From assembly GCA_949825025.1 (NCBI GenBank), contig OX463779.1, forward strand, positions 46,831,284 through 46,895,283: DNA of 64,000 bases. The letters are read 5' to 3'. This document shows, piece by piece, positions 1-42,896 of the stretch; position 1 is the first letter of the stretch; each line of letters opens with the position of its first letter. Under the pieces are notes generated by a model. It had not been told where the DNA came from. It saw only the letters and a list, made by a program, of their open reading frames with translations, and made no database searches. A program made the translations under genes and the position numbers. Origin of the DNA: Siphlonurus alternatus (taxonomy: Eukaryota > Arthropoda > Insecta > Ephemeroptera > Siphlonuridae).

Positions 1-189
1 CCCACGCCCCCTTTAGGTCCTATCCTTTTATTAAGAGAGGTGTCAGGAGGCGTCACTTTCTCTGTACTTTCAATATTTTTAAAAAAAAAGATCCTGGACT
101 AAAAAAAAATCTGAAAAAATTAGGATAGCATAACTTTGCACCCTCTATCCATTTCTGCAATAAAAAATTTTGAGGTCGATACTCCATTG
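1..189. repeat. Foldback element, family B (left part cut by window edge)
   Basis: This is the right part of a palindromic element whose end (about 125-189) reads as a run containing ATAACTTTGCACCCTCTATC, then TTCTGCAATAAAA and GAGGTCGATACTCCATTG. The same end is found at 2908-3241, 39719-40047, 40699-41022 and 50909-51237. The left arm lies outside the window. It sits in the intron after the last visible aminotransferase exon. Confidence 0.75.
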
Positions 190-238
190 CCTTCTGTCTG
201 CTGGTAACTCACTACAGCCAACACGTCACAGCACGTAC

Positions 239-31358
<31,120 letters not shown>

Positions 31359-31906
31359 TATAAATATAAAGAGTTCATAAAAAAATTAAATAAAATTTAC
31401 CGAAGAACACAAGCACAAGTAAATACGGTGGACAGATCCACGATACACATGTTCACAACAGCTGTGTCTGTTGACGAATGATCATTTTTTGATGATTTTG
31501 CGGGCGCGAGGAGCCAACGAGCGTGTCCGAGAACACTCAGCATCAACCAATAGAAAATGACGAAAGAGGGAAGCACAAGCACTAGCGCGATTATTTAAAA
31601 AAAAAATGTAATCCAACTTACAAAATGAGAACCTGGATTTAACAGTTTTTTAAATAATAATATTGCATTTTTGTTATAAAATAATCTATCTTTTTTTTTA
31701 TCAAGTTTTTTATTTTTTTAAAATACGATAAAAAACACGATACTATATTTAAATAATAAAATATTTATTATGAACTTTGTTTATCGTTGTCATGACGACA
31801 TAATCTTCTCATGCAGTCTAAAATCTCTAAATCATTAATTTGTTGTAAATAGTTAAAATTTTCAGTTACGATTTACTTAAAATATTCATAGTATCTGGAA
31901 CACATT
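31359..31906. promoter_or_regulatory. Divergent promoter region, aminotransferase / RIB43A
   Basis: These 548 bp separate the two start codons, which face away from each other. The segment 31490-31590 is richer in G and C and holds GCGGGCGCGAGGAGCC and a CCAAT box (31547-31551). An X-box lies nearer the RIB43A start. Transcription starts cannot be placed from sequence alone. Confidence 0.7.
31786..31799 (+). promoter_or_regulatory. RFX X-box in the RIB43A promoter
   Basis: GTTGTCATGACGAC fits the X-box consensus RYYNYYWWRRNRAC at all positions. It ends 107 nt before the RIB43A ATG, the distance typical for RFX/DAF-19 sites of cilia genes. The downstream gene encodes an axonemal protein, which makes a working site likely. 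Confidence 0.65.
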
Positions 31907-32635
31907 ATGGAAAGGTTTAACTTACCATGTACTCTAACTAATAAAGAGGCAGCTGCAATAGAAAGGCGACGAAGATTAGAGGAGGAGAGGAAAGCTAGGA
32001 TTTTTAATCCAAAATGCAGAATTTTGGGGGTAAGTTTTACCATAAAATAAATGTCATGGCTGATGTACATATATACGTTGTTCCATTCATTCAAAATTAA
32101 GAGAAGATTATTCATTAAGGTGCTTTCACATATTCGAAAATCGCTACGGAGTTCCGTAGCAATGCCGTAAAAGCCTTTCACATAATATTCTTGTTCGCCT
32201 GCGGCAGCTGCGGCGGAAAATCATGTGAATGCCGCAGCAAAATCAAACTCATCTTGATTTTGCTACGGAGTTCCGTAGAACGTGCCGCAGAAGATCGCGA
32301 GGTGCTACGGAGCGCAGCAGCAAAATCAACACATTTGCTACGGAGGTGCTACGGAGCGTTTCCGTAGCGATTTTCGAATATGTGAAAGCACCTTTATTTA
32401 TTCTTATAATAAATGTGTTTATAATCTATATAATTTATTTTTCTTATATATATTTACGTATTAAAAATACATGAGCAAAATACTTTGATCTTAAAAAATA
32501 CTAATTCTAATAATTATATATGCATACAAAATATTGTATACATCAACATATAATAATTTTAATACATATATGTTATATCTATGTATTTAATTAATAATTT
32601 GAAGAACATATTTAAATAATTATATAATCGAGCCA

Positions 32636-32673
<38 letters not shown>

Positions 32674-35476
32674 TTTTATCTAGCATTTAATTGGCAAATA
32701 AAACTTTTGTGGGTTAATTATACAATTTAATATTGTGTTAATTTTAATTAAAAATAATAACAACTTTCCTCCCCTCTCTTCATTGATTGTTCAAACATAT
32801 AGGGAAAGCAGGAAATTGTGGGCATATATACAATTTAGACATATTAATATGACTCTACAAATGGGCTTAAATAAAAATCATTTATACATCAAATTTATTT
32901 AATCTGATCTCACTTAATTAATCTTCTAATAGATCCATATCCATACAATATATTGTGGTGAAATTATTTAAATTTAATATTATAAGTTTATTTGATACTT
33001 TTTTCATTCAGGTTGATTCTGAGGCCCTTCAGCATCAGGTAGCAGAGAGACGTGCAAAGCAGGAGCAAGAACGTTGCAGAGATCTGCAGTTTGACCAAGA
33101 AAGATTAAGGCACACTCCACTCGCTGCACAGTATGAAGAAAAAATTGAGGAGGTGGAATTTATGTTGTATTATATTTAATTGATTCATTAATTCTACTTA
33201 ATTTAGTCATCAAAGTAACTTATCATAAACTTTTTACAGGCTCGGCGTCAAATCAATCAGGATGTCAACAATTACCGCACGGCATACCAGAGACCTGAGA
33301 CTCGACGAGAGTTTGATTTGTACGACCCAAGTAGACTAAAGAAGGAACTGCCGTGTCGAATAGCTGATGATGATCCGAGATGTGGCCCTTCATCTGCTCA
33401 AAAGTCAGTTTATCATGCACTTTTTTATCTAATATATTAATAATATACTATATACTGCACTGCAGCTATCCAATTGATGGGTGAATGTTTCTAGTTAAAA
33501 TTTAACTGAAAAATAGAGATTTTGAAAATATTTACGGATTAAATAAAAATTCAATTAAAATTATGCATTCACTGTCCTAATTTCTTCCATCACCTGCATG
33601 CTCACAGAATTGTACAGATTTGCAGGTGAGGACCTGAGAGGTAGGGAGCGTTTGGCCTGCCAGCGAGAGCAGCAGAGGGCATGGCTCAAGCAGCAACTTG
33701 CCGAGCGTCAGGCCGCAGAGGAGCAGCGTCTACGAGCGGAGAGAGCTCTGCAGGAGGCCATGCTGGCACAAGATCGCCACGCAACGAGCATGCAACACAT
33801 CCAGAACGAGTGTCAGCGACAGGTGCAGCAAGCAACATTAAACTTCAACAGAGCTTTGGTAGGTCTAACCACAATGTGAAATAGAGTCTTCAAGTCAGCT
33901 GATTTTTCGGTGTTCCCACTGTCCTATCTAAACCTATGTAAAAAAAAAAAAAAAAAAAAAATGTGTATTTATTTTTTCATCAAGAAGATTTTTTAGGGAA
34001 AATTCCTTTACGGAACTTTGGTCCAAGACAAAAAAAAAAAAAAAAAAAAAACATTGATAGAGGTTTTTGCAACTATAACAACAGATTTAATTGAAGATTA
34101 ATATTTTTTTATGCCATTTATAACCGAGACAAGTTACAAGAACACTTTACTTCATTTTTATATGCAAGATGGACCTTAGCAACACAAATGAGCATTGCAA
34201 GGCACACTGACTTGAAGCCTCCATTATCTGAGATTCTCTTCACAGGCAGCTGAACAGGAGGCCAAGCGACGAGCTACGGAGGCTCTGGAAGAGGAGGACA
34301 AGCGCATGGAGCTGTACAATCTCATGACGGGAGACCTGCTCACAGAGAACCCAGCGGCAGCCATCAGCTCCCTCGGTCCTCACCGACTTATACCAGACCG
34401 TTGGAAGGGCATGTCTGAGGAGCAGCTGGAAGAAATCAGACAACAGCAGCTGAGACAGGCTCACGAGAAAAAGGTAACATTTCTCTATTTTCTCTAAATT
34501 TCGTAATATTTTAATACTCAGGATTAAAGTGCCTATATTTGTAAAGTGACGACAGGTTAGCCCCTGACAATACACAAATGCAACCCCCATTCCTGCTGCC
34601 ACGTACGCCACAATATTGACAGGGTCTAACCTGGCGTCATTTTACAAATGCAGGCACTTTACTCAGGACTGAAGTTAAATACAGTAGTAGATAAAACTTC
34701 AAAATAAATTAAAGAGAAAAAAGCATTAACTTAACTCGAGGAAAAAAATATAACATAATACTGTATATAATTATTACTCATTTCCCCCATAGTAAAAATA
34801 CAAAAGAAATTATTGAATTTGCTTCATTTCAATGCTTTATTGGATTATACCAACATTGCCGCTGCAGGTTGAGCGGGAGGTGGAAGCCAAGAAGCAGCAG
34901 GACTGGGAGAACTACCTGCTGAGGTGTGACCACATGGCCCTCCAAGCACAACACGAACTCAACGACAAGCAAAAGTAAGAACAAAGTCACGATCATTGAC
35001 TGCATTAAATTTCATTTGACCAAGTAATACAACAACCAAACTTAATTAATAAAATTTTAGTATTAAAACAGTTGCCAATTTATGAAAACTTATAAAATAT
35101 TGACCATTTATATTAATATTAAATATCAATAAAAGACAGTAAAAAAATTCATTAATTGAACCCAAGAAAATCATGCTGTGATTATCTTAATTTAAAATTC
35201 TAGAAGCTATGTATGGACAGATTCATTGAAAGATATTAAAACCATTTTAACATATAATAATATATAACATATTGTGTTTCTTCTCGACTGCAGTAACATC
35301 AAAAGGTGCTGACTTTGCTCTCTATTTTGTTCAGACAACTCAACGAGCACATGTCCCGCTACAACCAGCTGTTGTCTCAGCAGCAGACGGCCAAGCGAGA
35401 CTACATCGAGAGAGTTGTGTACGCCAACGAGGCCACTGCCGACTACTTCAACCAGTTCAACACCTCTTCACGATAG
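31907..35476 (+). CDS. RIBC2: RIB43A-like protein with coiled coils (ciliary doublet microtubule protein), complete, 7 exons
   Basis: The exons are 31907-32029, 33012-33152, 33240-33403, 33618-33858, 34246-34473, 34868-34974 and 35335-35476. They sum to 1146 nt, that is 381 aa, about the length of human RIBC1 and RIBC2. The N-terminus has AAAIERRRRLEEERKARIFN, then GVDSEALQHQVAERRAKQ, REFDLYDPSRLKKE, KFAGEDLRGRERLACQREQQ, MTGDLLTENP, GPHRLIPDRWKGMS and the C-terminal ADYFNQFNTSSR, all family hallmarks. The Arg/Glu/Gln-rich middle is a long coiled coil. Family members sit inside axonemal doublet microtubules and stabilise the protofilament ribbon; here probably in sperm or sensory cilia. The exon 2 donor (GAG|GTGGAA) is weak but keeps phase. 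Whether it corresponds to RIBC1 or RIBC2 cannot be decided; the gene is likely a single co-orthologue. Confidence 0.96.
32118..32393. repeat. Foldback element, PIF/Harbinger-like, in RIB43A intron 1
   Basis: AGGTGCTTTCACATATTCGA and its inverse TCGAATATGTGAAAGCACCT bound 276 bp; TTA flanks both sides, a 3-bp duplication type. GCTACGGAGTTCCGTAGCA units recur inside and pair with each other. The interior is GC-richer than the intron. Confidence 0.85.
34526..34665. repeat. Foldback element in RIB43A intron 5
   Basis: AAAGTGCCTATATTTGTAAA pairs with TTTACAAATGCAGGCACTTT, and GACGACAGGTTAG with CTAACCTGGCGTC. It is about 140 bp and lies 53 bp after the exon 5 donor. Confidence 0.85.
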
Positions 35477-36156
35477 AGCCACCTCACAATGTCTTAGAGT
35501 TTGTCACATATTTACTTTTAACACACTCTGCACGCAATAGTAAAATAAAAAATCACTTTTAAATTATTATGTTGCTTTAGCTCTGATTTCATAATAAATT
35601 TATTCTTAACTTATTTACATAATTTTAGAAATATCTTTAAAGAAAATATGTATTATTTATAGAATAAAAACAATCTTAAATTTATTGGAGTTGTTCATTT
35701 TAATACGTAGATCATAATAAATACTGTAGTTACCAGTACTTTGAATTAAACTAATTTGTACATAAATACAGTAATAAAATAATTATAGATTTTATTAACT
35801 TTATATTCATTATATCACCTAGTTTTATTTTGATTTTATATTGAAGAAAAACATAGAAAAATGTAAGAGGGAAGAAAATGCATTCAACTTCTTGTGTTTA
35901 TAATTATTAAAATAATATTTTTATCTTAATTAGCTAACAATTTAAATTTAATTTAAAGGGGAATTATTAAGTTATTATAATACTGTAGTTTAACCATAGT
36001 TTAAAATGGTTTTCTCAATTTTTTAAGTATGTCAAGTAAATAATAATTGTATACATCCACAATTTAAAGTTTGTGTTAAAATTAAAATATAATACTGATA
36101 GGTTATAGGAAATATATACTTAAATTTCAAGGTTATAGGAAATATATACTTAAATC
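35477..36156. promoter_or_regulatory. Convergent intergenic region with poly(A) signals
   Basis: RIB43A (plus) and HDAC11 (minus) end here tail to tail, 680 bp between stop codons. A plus-strand AATAAA at 35544-35549, 68 nt after the RIB43A stop, is the likely signal for that gene. A minus-strand AATAAA (35796-35791) could serve HDAC11. The remainder is AT-rich, without other features. Confidence 0.5.
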
Positions 36157-39100
36157 TCAATTAGGGAGGCTCTGGAGAAGTCCTTTGGTGTGGAGGTTTA
36201 GAATGGAGTCTGCGATTATGCGTGCAGTTTTTCTTTGGTAACCTCCACTTGTCAGCATCACGATTGGAACCTTCTCCTCTCGAGCACTTGCAAATACCAT
36301 TTCATCACGGCGAATGATTCCCTGGAAACAAAATACCATGTAACTTATACTTCTCAAAAATGTGTCTGCACGCTATTTTAGGAGGTAAAAATAAATCTGC
36401 ACACTTTTCTGTTGCGCCATTCTCGTATTGCACATAGCACCTTAACTCCATAAAAACGTGCAGAATATCATGGGGCTACGGAATAACTTAATTTTATTCA
36501 CTTAGTATTACCATTATATTATTTTATTTAAAAATTGATGGACACTTAACCAAATTTAGAATCCACAGTTTTAAATTGGTTTATGCGTTGTGACTGAAAG
36601 TAGTTAAAAAAGTTCTCCGAAAGCTCAACCCCTGCAAAACCTTATGGGCATCAGCTGACTTCTTGGTAGTACGTACGTAGAGCAAGTCAGTTATTGTGAC
36701 GTCATTTTCACAGCTTCCCATGCACTTTTAACAATAGCGAGTGTAGAAGGCAAAAAAAGTATCATGAGTATTTCTGAAGCAAATTGAGAGCCCTGGAGGG
36801 CAATTTGTGGACAGAAGAGGTAATAATGCTGCTGGCTTACCCCGTAAGGGTTATAGTGTCATGTTATGTATGTACTTTTAAATTATAGACTACAACTTGG
36901 CATTCCTAAAAGCTGGTGAAGGGATTGGCCAGACTTCAATTATGTTTCAAATTTTAAAATAAAACTACACATGATGCAACTAATGAGATTAATTTTTTTT
37001 AAATAAAATTTTAAAAGCTAAAACTGTAAAGTTATCAAAATGATTACGTAGTCTTGATATTTTCTTAAGCTCATCTCCCAGAATAATGGTATGATGATAA
37101 TATGGGTAAATATATTAATTTGTCCAAATATGTCTTCCGACAACATAAGACTCACTGAGGCGGAGATGGAGAGCAGCCCGAGAGGATCTCCCTCCAAAAT
37201 GTCTGTGCCTGCATTGTACACCAGGACGTTGGGGCGAAACTGTCGCAGCGACTTCTTCACATTGCTGGAGAAGATAAGATTGTCAGTCAACTGTTTCAAA
37301 GCCAAGAGAAATATTTAAGGAAAGGCAATGTGATAAAATAAATAAACAAAGTTATAAATAACAAGATTAGAATTTTTGGCATAACAGCTAGAACGTACAC
37401 ATTTTTCTAATTCCCTCATGATGTTATAAGTGTTGCAAAAATTTAATTTATAAAAAAAATGTTAGTATGTATTGAAGATAATGCCTACAGATATTTCAAA
37501 ACAATTATTTAGTAGTGTTGATAATGTTGATAGGTACATCAAAAATGAAGTAAATCCCTTTTCAATACAATAGCTAACTCTATTTTAACATGACCTTACA
37601 AGCAAAATGAATTTAACTCATTTTAAAAACAACCAACACAAATTCATTTTTGCAAACCAAGTCTCTATATAATTATATGTATATATTTTTTAGGTTTAAT
37701 TTAAACAATTTTCTTTCTTTTTTAAATGTTCTCGCAAGTCTGTCCACAAAGGTGACTCACACTTCGACCTTGGTGAGGTACTCGCTGTCCTCCGTCAGGT
37801 GGTGAAGCTCCACACGCTTCGTAATGGCCTTCTTGGCCTCCATGTCACGCGGGTAAATGTCCTTGTTGTACATGTCCACGATGTACACCCGTTTGTCGTC
37901 GAGGAAGTCTCGCTCGTAGCCGTTGCCCTGTCACACACGTCCATTCATTAAAATTAGCTCAAGGAACATAAGTCATGCCTGATGAATTATTTGTGTCATA
38001 TGGACAACGAAAGGTAACAACCCAGCTGTTAATCAAAGGTTAAAACAAAATTAGATCCTCTATATAAAGTGCTAAATAGCACTCCAAAATCTAAAATGTT
38101 AGCTAACTTGTGTTTAACAGAAGTCACTTCACTATTGTTATGAAAAAATAAATATTTGAGATGAAAAATTGTCTGGATGCGATATATTTTTTAATGAAAG
38201 AAAAGGACAGAAAAGACCCATATAAAAACACAAAATATTACAAGGTGATTAACTGATAAATGCTATTTTCAGAGGGGCCATCTGAATGTATTTAATTTAT
38301 TTATCACCTTTCGATAATTTGATTTTTATGTGGGTCTTTTCTGTTCCCTTTCTTTCATTAAAATTTATTGAAAATTAAAAAAAAAGTAAAAAATACTATA
38401 CCATACTTATAAATAATATATAATTATGTATACTGTACACTCTCTAATACCTGTATAAGCTTTACATTAATAAATCAAACTTTAAGAGTTTACTTTGTAA
38501 TAAAAAAAAGTACATAAAAAGGGTTTCATAATTGCAAAGTAATTGAGATGAGAGGACTCTTACAAAGGACTCATCACTACAATATCCAAACTTAATACCT
38601 TTTTTCAATCTACAGTACTCTAAAGCTGAAAATACGAGCTTTTTGTTTTGCGCCTAAACAGAAGTCGCAACTTTTAACCCAGAAAGTGGAGGGGGTTTGC
38701 GCAGTGACGTCACGACCAATCAGAGAAGGCATTACTGGTTTTACTACTTCTAGAAAAAGATTGTATTTTAGGTTTAAAAGTCACCCACCTGATGGGCATC
38801 CAGATCAATGATCATAGCGGTGGAAACTTTCTCGCTGAGGTTTGCAAAGAGGGCGTAGATGAGCAGCGTGATGTCAGCATAAGGACAGAACCCTCCGCCC
38901 TTGTCGCGGCTGCAGTGGTGGAATCCCCCTCCCAGGTTGATGGCCCAGCCTCGCTCCATGGCCAGCTTGCCAGCCAAGATGCTGCCCCCGACTTGGTACC
39001 TGCCACAAACATTTAACAGTACGTTAATTCTACTCAACATCATTTGCCTCTTTCAGGCATGCTTTTATTTTGATTATTTTAAAATGCTAAAACATATTTA

Positions 39101-42100
39101 GAATGTTATGCAATATTTTTTTATAGCAATAGTGGATTAAATACAGTGAATGAACAAATATTTATTAACATGATATTGTGACTTGTTACTAGAATTAAAT
39201 AATTAGAATTTATGAATAATTTTTTCAGCTTAATTCAAACTGTTTTTTGGTCACTATATTGTGTATACAGACCTCATAGGAGAAAGGTAACTTTTCTGCA
39301 CCAGCCAATTAGGTACCAGAGCTAGAGGGGGGATTTCAGCAATCTTGGCAACATTCCAGCTCCACTGTAGAAAAAAAAGGTCATCAGTTAACTTATTTTT
39401 ATTACTGCAATAATTTTACCAAAGTGAGTAATGTAACTGCTGAGCCTACAGAGCAATGAATTGCAAAAAATCTTGCCTTGAGATAAGCAGTATACTTTAT
39501 GTACATTTTCATACCTTCAAACTATCCAGGTATTTGCGTGTGTGAACTTTTAGGAGGTCTTCTTCTGATGCCTTGTTGGGTTTTGTAATAATATTATCAT
39601 CAACCAAAGCAGCTTCTTTTAAATACTGTATAACAGGAAAACATAAGTACATAATTATTATATATACTCTGTAATTGCACTTGCTGTGTATATGTGAATG
39701 GGATATCCTTTTTAGCTACCAATGGAGTATCGACCTCAAATTTTTTTTACTGCAGAAATGAATAGAGGGTGCAAAGTTATGCTACCCTGATTTTTTTTCA
39801 GATTTTTTAGAGCCTGGGAAGTATTTTTAAAAAAATATTGAAAGTTCTTTTTGTGACGTCACAAGACGCCGCTCCTTAAGAAAAAGATAGGACTTAACGC
39901 AGCGTGACATCACAAAAAGGACTTTTAATAATTTTTTTAAAAATACTTCCCGGGCTCTAAAAAATCTGAAAAAAAATCAGGGTAGCATAACTTTTCACCC
40001 TCTATCCATTTCTGCAATAAAAAAAATTGAGGTCGATACTCCATTGGGCAGAGTTTTTATGCATTATGTATAAATAAATATGTGTCTTGTGTATCTGCTC
40101 AATCAATAAACATTTATATTTATATTATTATAAGAATCTAAAGAAATAAAAGGTCATACTTTGTAAAATGCAGATATTTCATACAGAAAATAAATTGATT
40201 ATGCTACAAAACGCATTATGTTTTAAATTCTAAACAACATACCTGGTAAATGTTACCCCACTTGGCAGCATCAAATGGATGCAGCTTCTCCAGGCCAGCA
40301 AAGTGGACATTATACTCTGGACGGTAAATTATTGGTAACTGGTGAGCTTCTATCGAGATGTATAGTTTGGATTCTTGAGAGGGACTGGGAATCAAAATAA
40401 ATGTGTTTTATTGTGGCTGCCATTACTACAATTTTTAAAATCACACTGGGAGCTGTCATTTCAATTTAGGTAAAAAATTTATAGTAAAAATAGACTGGGA
40501 GTGCATGAGAGTTATCATCCATAGTTTGCTTGCTGTATACAAGCTTGAGATTGATGACTAAACTGTATCCAGTAATATTATTCTCGCTATATAGATAGAC
40601 TCAGAGAAGGTGGAGAGGAATTAAGGCCCCACCTTAACTTCAACAGTGTTGTCACATAAACTGGAACTCTGCCCGGCGAGAAATTTAATTATGCATGCCA
40701 ATGGAGTATCGACCTCAATTTTTTTTATTGCATATATGGATAGAGCGTGCAAAGTTATGCTACCCTAATTTTCTTCAGATTCTTTAGAACCCGGTAACTA
40801 TTTTTAAAAAATTATTGAAAGTCCTTTTTGTGACGTCACGAGACGCCGCTCCTTAAGAAAAAGATAGGACTTGCCACTGCATGACGTCACAAAAAGGACT
40901 TTCAATAATTTTTTAAAAATAGTTCCCGGGCTCAAATAAATCTGAAAAAAAATCAGGGTAGCATAACTTTGCACGCTCTATCCATTTCTGCAATAAAAAA
41001 TTTTGAGGTCGATACTCCATTAAGCTTTATAATTTTAATATACTATATGTAGTATCCTTTTCTTACTGACCATACTCTTCTTCTTTTCTTATACCCATGT
41101 TTTGGCCTTCAAGCTATTTAATTAATGTAAGATTATGACTTACTAAAATTATGTTATGTACAATCGTTGCCTCTGAAAATTTCCCTTTGCAGCCTCGTTA
41201 ATCATCATGCCCCGTAAGAATAATACATCAGAACATGGCGATTAACAAGGTTGCAAAGGGAAATTTTCCAAGGCAAGGCCATGTGTGTACTAAAGTAAAA
41301 AAAAATAATAATAATAAATAAAATAAATTAATAAAAAAATCTTTAAAAAATCCAAGAAATATGAAACATATTGTACCATCTGCACTCAGTATATCTAGTG
41401 TGTACACTGCAGTACAGTATAATGATGTGATGTATTCACAAATGTAAGATGTACCACCGGAAGTGGAAGGATTTTAGCTGAACTTGAAAACTTTAAGACT
41501 TTACAGATAGCTAGGTTGAAACAGAGATCTTATAGTGTAGAGATATAGAACGCTTATGGCCAAAATTTTGTTCAAACATCACAGATCTTGAAAGAAGTGT
41601 GACTACGTTATTCCGAAGCTTCTTAAGACAAGCATTCAGATGGCGTTACTGTGATGGGGTGCCAGCTGCATCGCGACACCTGATACTCCTGCTCTCCTGC
41701 AGCTCCACCTACATGCAGAGACCTGAACGTGTCCTTTTTAACTTCATATAGAGCTTTTCTTTGGTTTATACGTTAAATGCTAGGAAAAATATTTAACATG
41801 GACATTCGACCTCTTTATAATGTAAACTCTTTGGTTGAAATCTTTTAATATAAATCTCTCTGCAAAGTTTCAGGTTCAAAACTACAAACTTAACTCGAAG
41901 GACCAGAAACTTAATTGCACTTCAGGTGGTAATCTTTTATGCAGTGCTTTCACATAGTCTGAAAATTGTTGAAGAATCAAGTAAGCTGCAAAAAATGTAA
42001 CTCCGTAGAAATCAAACCGAGCTTGATTTTTTGTGACGTCGTCTTGCAGCATGATTCCGAGAGTATGAGAAAAGGAAGCTTTTGCATTTGTTGAACTGTA

Positions 42101-42896
42101 CTGTATAGCAGAGGTCGATCTGCATGGGCTGGATTTTTTAGACTCGTACCGTCCCGTTCCGGTGGCTGCTGCATCTGGCCTGGGCTTGTGAAACCTACTT
42201 CACAGCGCAGCCCCCGGCCCGCGGCCTGTCAACGTGGCTCTCGCTCTATGTATGCCTTTTTATTTTAGAGTTTTACAACCCATTCTAAAACTGACAACAC
42301 AGTCGTTTTAATATATTCTTTTTTTCTTAATTTTCCCTCCACCCCTCTTCCTTATTAGTAAAAAAAAAAAAAAAAAAAAAAAAAGACCTGCTGGGGCCCG
42401 GCAGAGACCCTACAGAGACCTCCGTGTCTTCTGGCCAGGGATTTGATCAAATCAGAGCTTCCCTGTAACTGAGAGTGGCGGCACTGCTAAATGTTCGGCA
42501 CGGCTCGGTTCTTGCTGGCTAAAATTGCCCGCGCAGCCAGCGAGAACCGGATCGTGCCGCTGCGATTCAGTGGCGCCGCCACTCTCAGTTACAGTGGAGC
42601 TCGGTCAAGCTGGTCAAATTTCTGGCCATAAGACACGGAGGTCTCTGTAGGGTCTCTGTAGGGTCTCTGGGGGCCCGGAGAGTCACTGCATGCATGGGCC
42701 TGATTGGACCAGGTCTGTCACAGACTGCGGCTGATACACGGGCAGACCTCTACTGTACTGTAGCGAGCCATATGGCACACCATTTTTTTAACATGCACAC
42801 ACGGCATACATCATGCATAATGTACATATTAGCAAAGTAAAATCACCTCAAATCTTCTTTGTCCTTTTTTTGTCTCAAACACCTGCGTTTGCTCAT
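36157..42896 (-). CDS. HDAC11: Histone deacetylase 11 (class IV HDAC), complete, 8 coding exons
   Basis: The exons on the minus strand are 42896-42847, 40384-40243, 39625-39515, 39364-39273, 38999-38789, 37927-37761, 37264-37156 and 36321-36157. They sum to 1047 nt, 348 aa (human HDAC11: 347). Conserved blocks are EYNVHFAGLEKLHPFDAAKW, KASEEDLLKVHTRKYL, GWAINLGGGFHHCSRDKGGG (His159-His160), IIDLDAHQGNGYERDF (Asp199, His201), VYNAGTDILEGDPLG (Asp279) and MLTSGGYQRKTARIIADSIL (Tyr322). The zinc ligands and catalytic residues are thus all present. Family enzymes are zinc-dependent deacylases that remove long fatty acyl groups from lysine and are found in nucleus and cytoplasm. The ATG stands one base after an acceptor-like TTTGCAG, so a non-coding 5' exon is likely, possibly ending at 43018 (donor CTAG|GTATGT). 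The introns hold several foldback elements. Confidence 0.97.
38187..38363. repeat. Foldback element in an HDAC11 intron
   Basis: TTTTAATGAAAGAAAAGGAC and AGAAAAGACCCA on the left pair with TGGGTCTTTTCTGTTCCCTT and CTTTCATTAAAA on the right. It is about 177 bp, single copy in the window. Confidence 0.82.
39719..40047. repeat. Foldback element, family B (intact)
   Basis: CCAATGGAGTATCGACCTCA is mirrored by GAGGTCGATACTCCATTG. The arms pair nearly perfectly over GCAGAAATGAATAGAGGGTG, AGCCTGGGAAGTATTTTT and CTTTTTGTGACGTCACA. The centre is CCGCTCCTTAAGAAAAAGAT. It fills over half of the intron between HDAC11 coding exons 2 and 3. Confidence 0.93.
40699..41022. repeat. Foldback element, family B (intact)
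   Basis: AATGGAGTATCGACCTCAAT is mirrored by GAGGTCGATACTCCATT. The sequence is very close to 39719-40047, including CTTTTTGTGACGTCACGAGA and its inverse. It lies in the intron upstream of HDAC11 coding exon 2, 314 bp from that exon. Confidence 0.93.
41175..41273. repeat. Small foldback element
   Basis: GAAAATTTCCCTTTGCAGCC with TCGTTAATC on the left is inverted as GATTAACAAGG and TTGCAAAGGGAAATTTTCC on the right. It is about 100 bp, in HDAC11 intron 1. The flanking DNA 41274-42106 is otherwise unremarkable, apart from a weak relative of the 32118 element near 41945-42050. Confidence 0.8.
42107..42755. mobile_element. GC-rich foldback transposon, hAT-like
   Basis: The ends AGCAGAGGTCGATCTGC and (inverted) CAGTAGAGGTCTGCCCG are related. 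The flanks TACTGTAT (42099-42106) and TACTGTAG (42756-42763) agree at 7 of 8 bases. The interior is a second large palindrome: GACCTCCGTGTCTTCTGGCC, CCTGTAACTGAGAGTGGCGG and GCTGGCT pair with their inverses around AAAATTGCCCGCG. There is a triplicated GTAGGGTCTCTG segment near 42645-42670. It lies just upstream of the HDAC11 first coding exon boundary, in its first intron. Confidence 0.8.
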
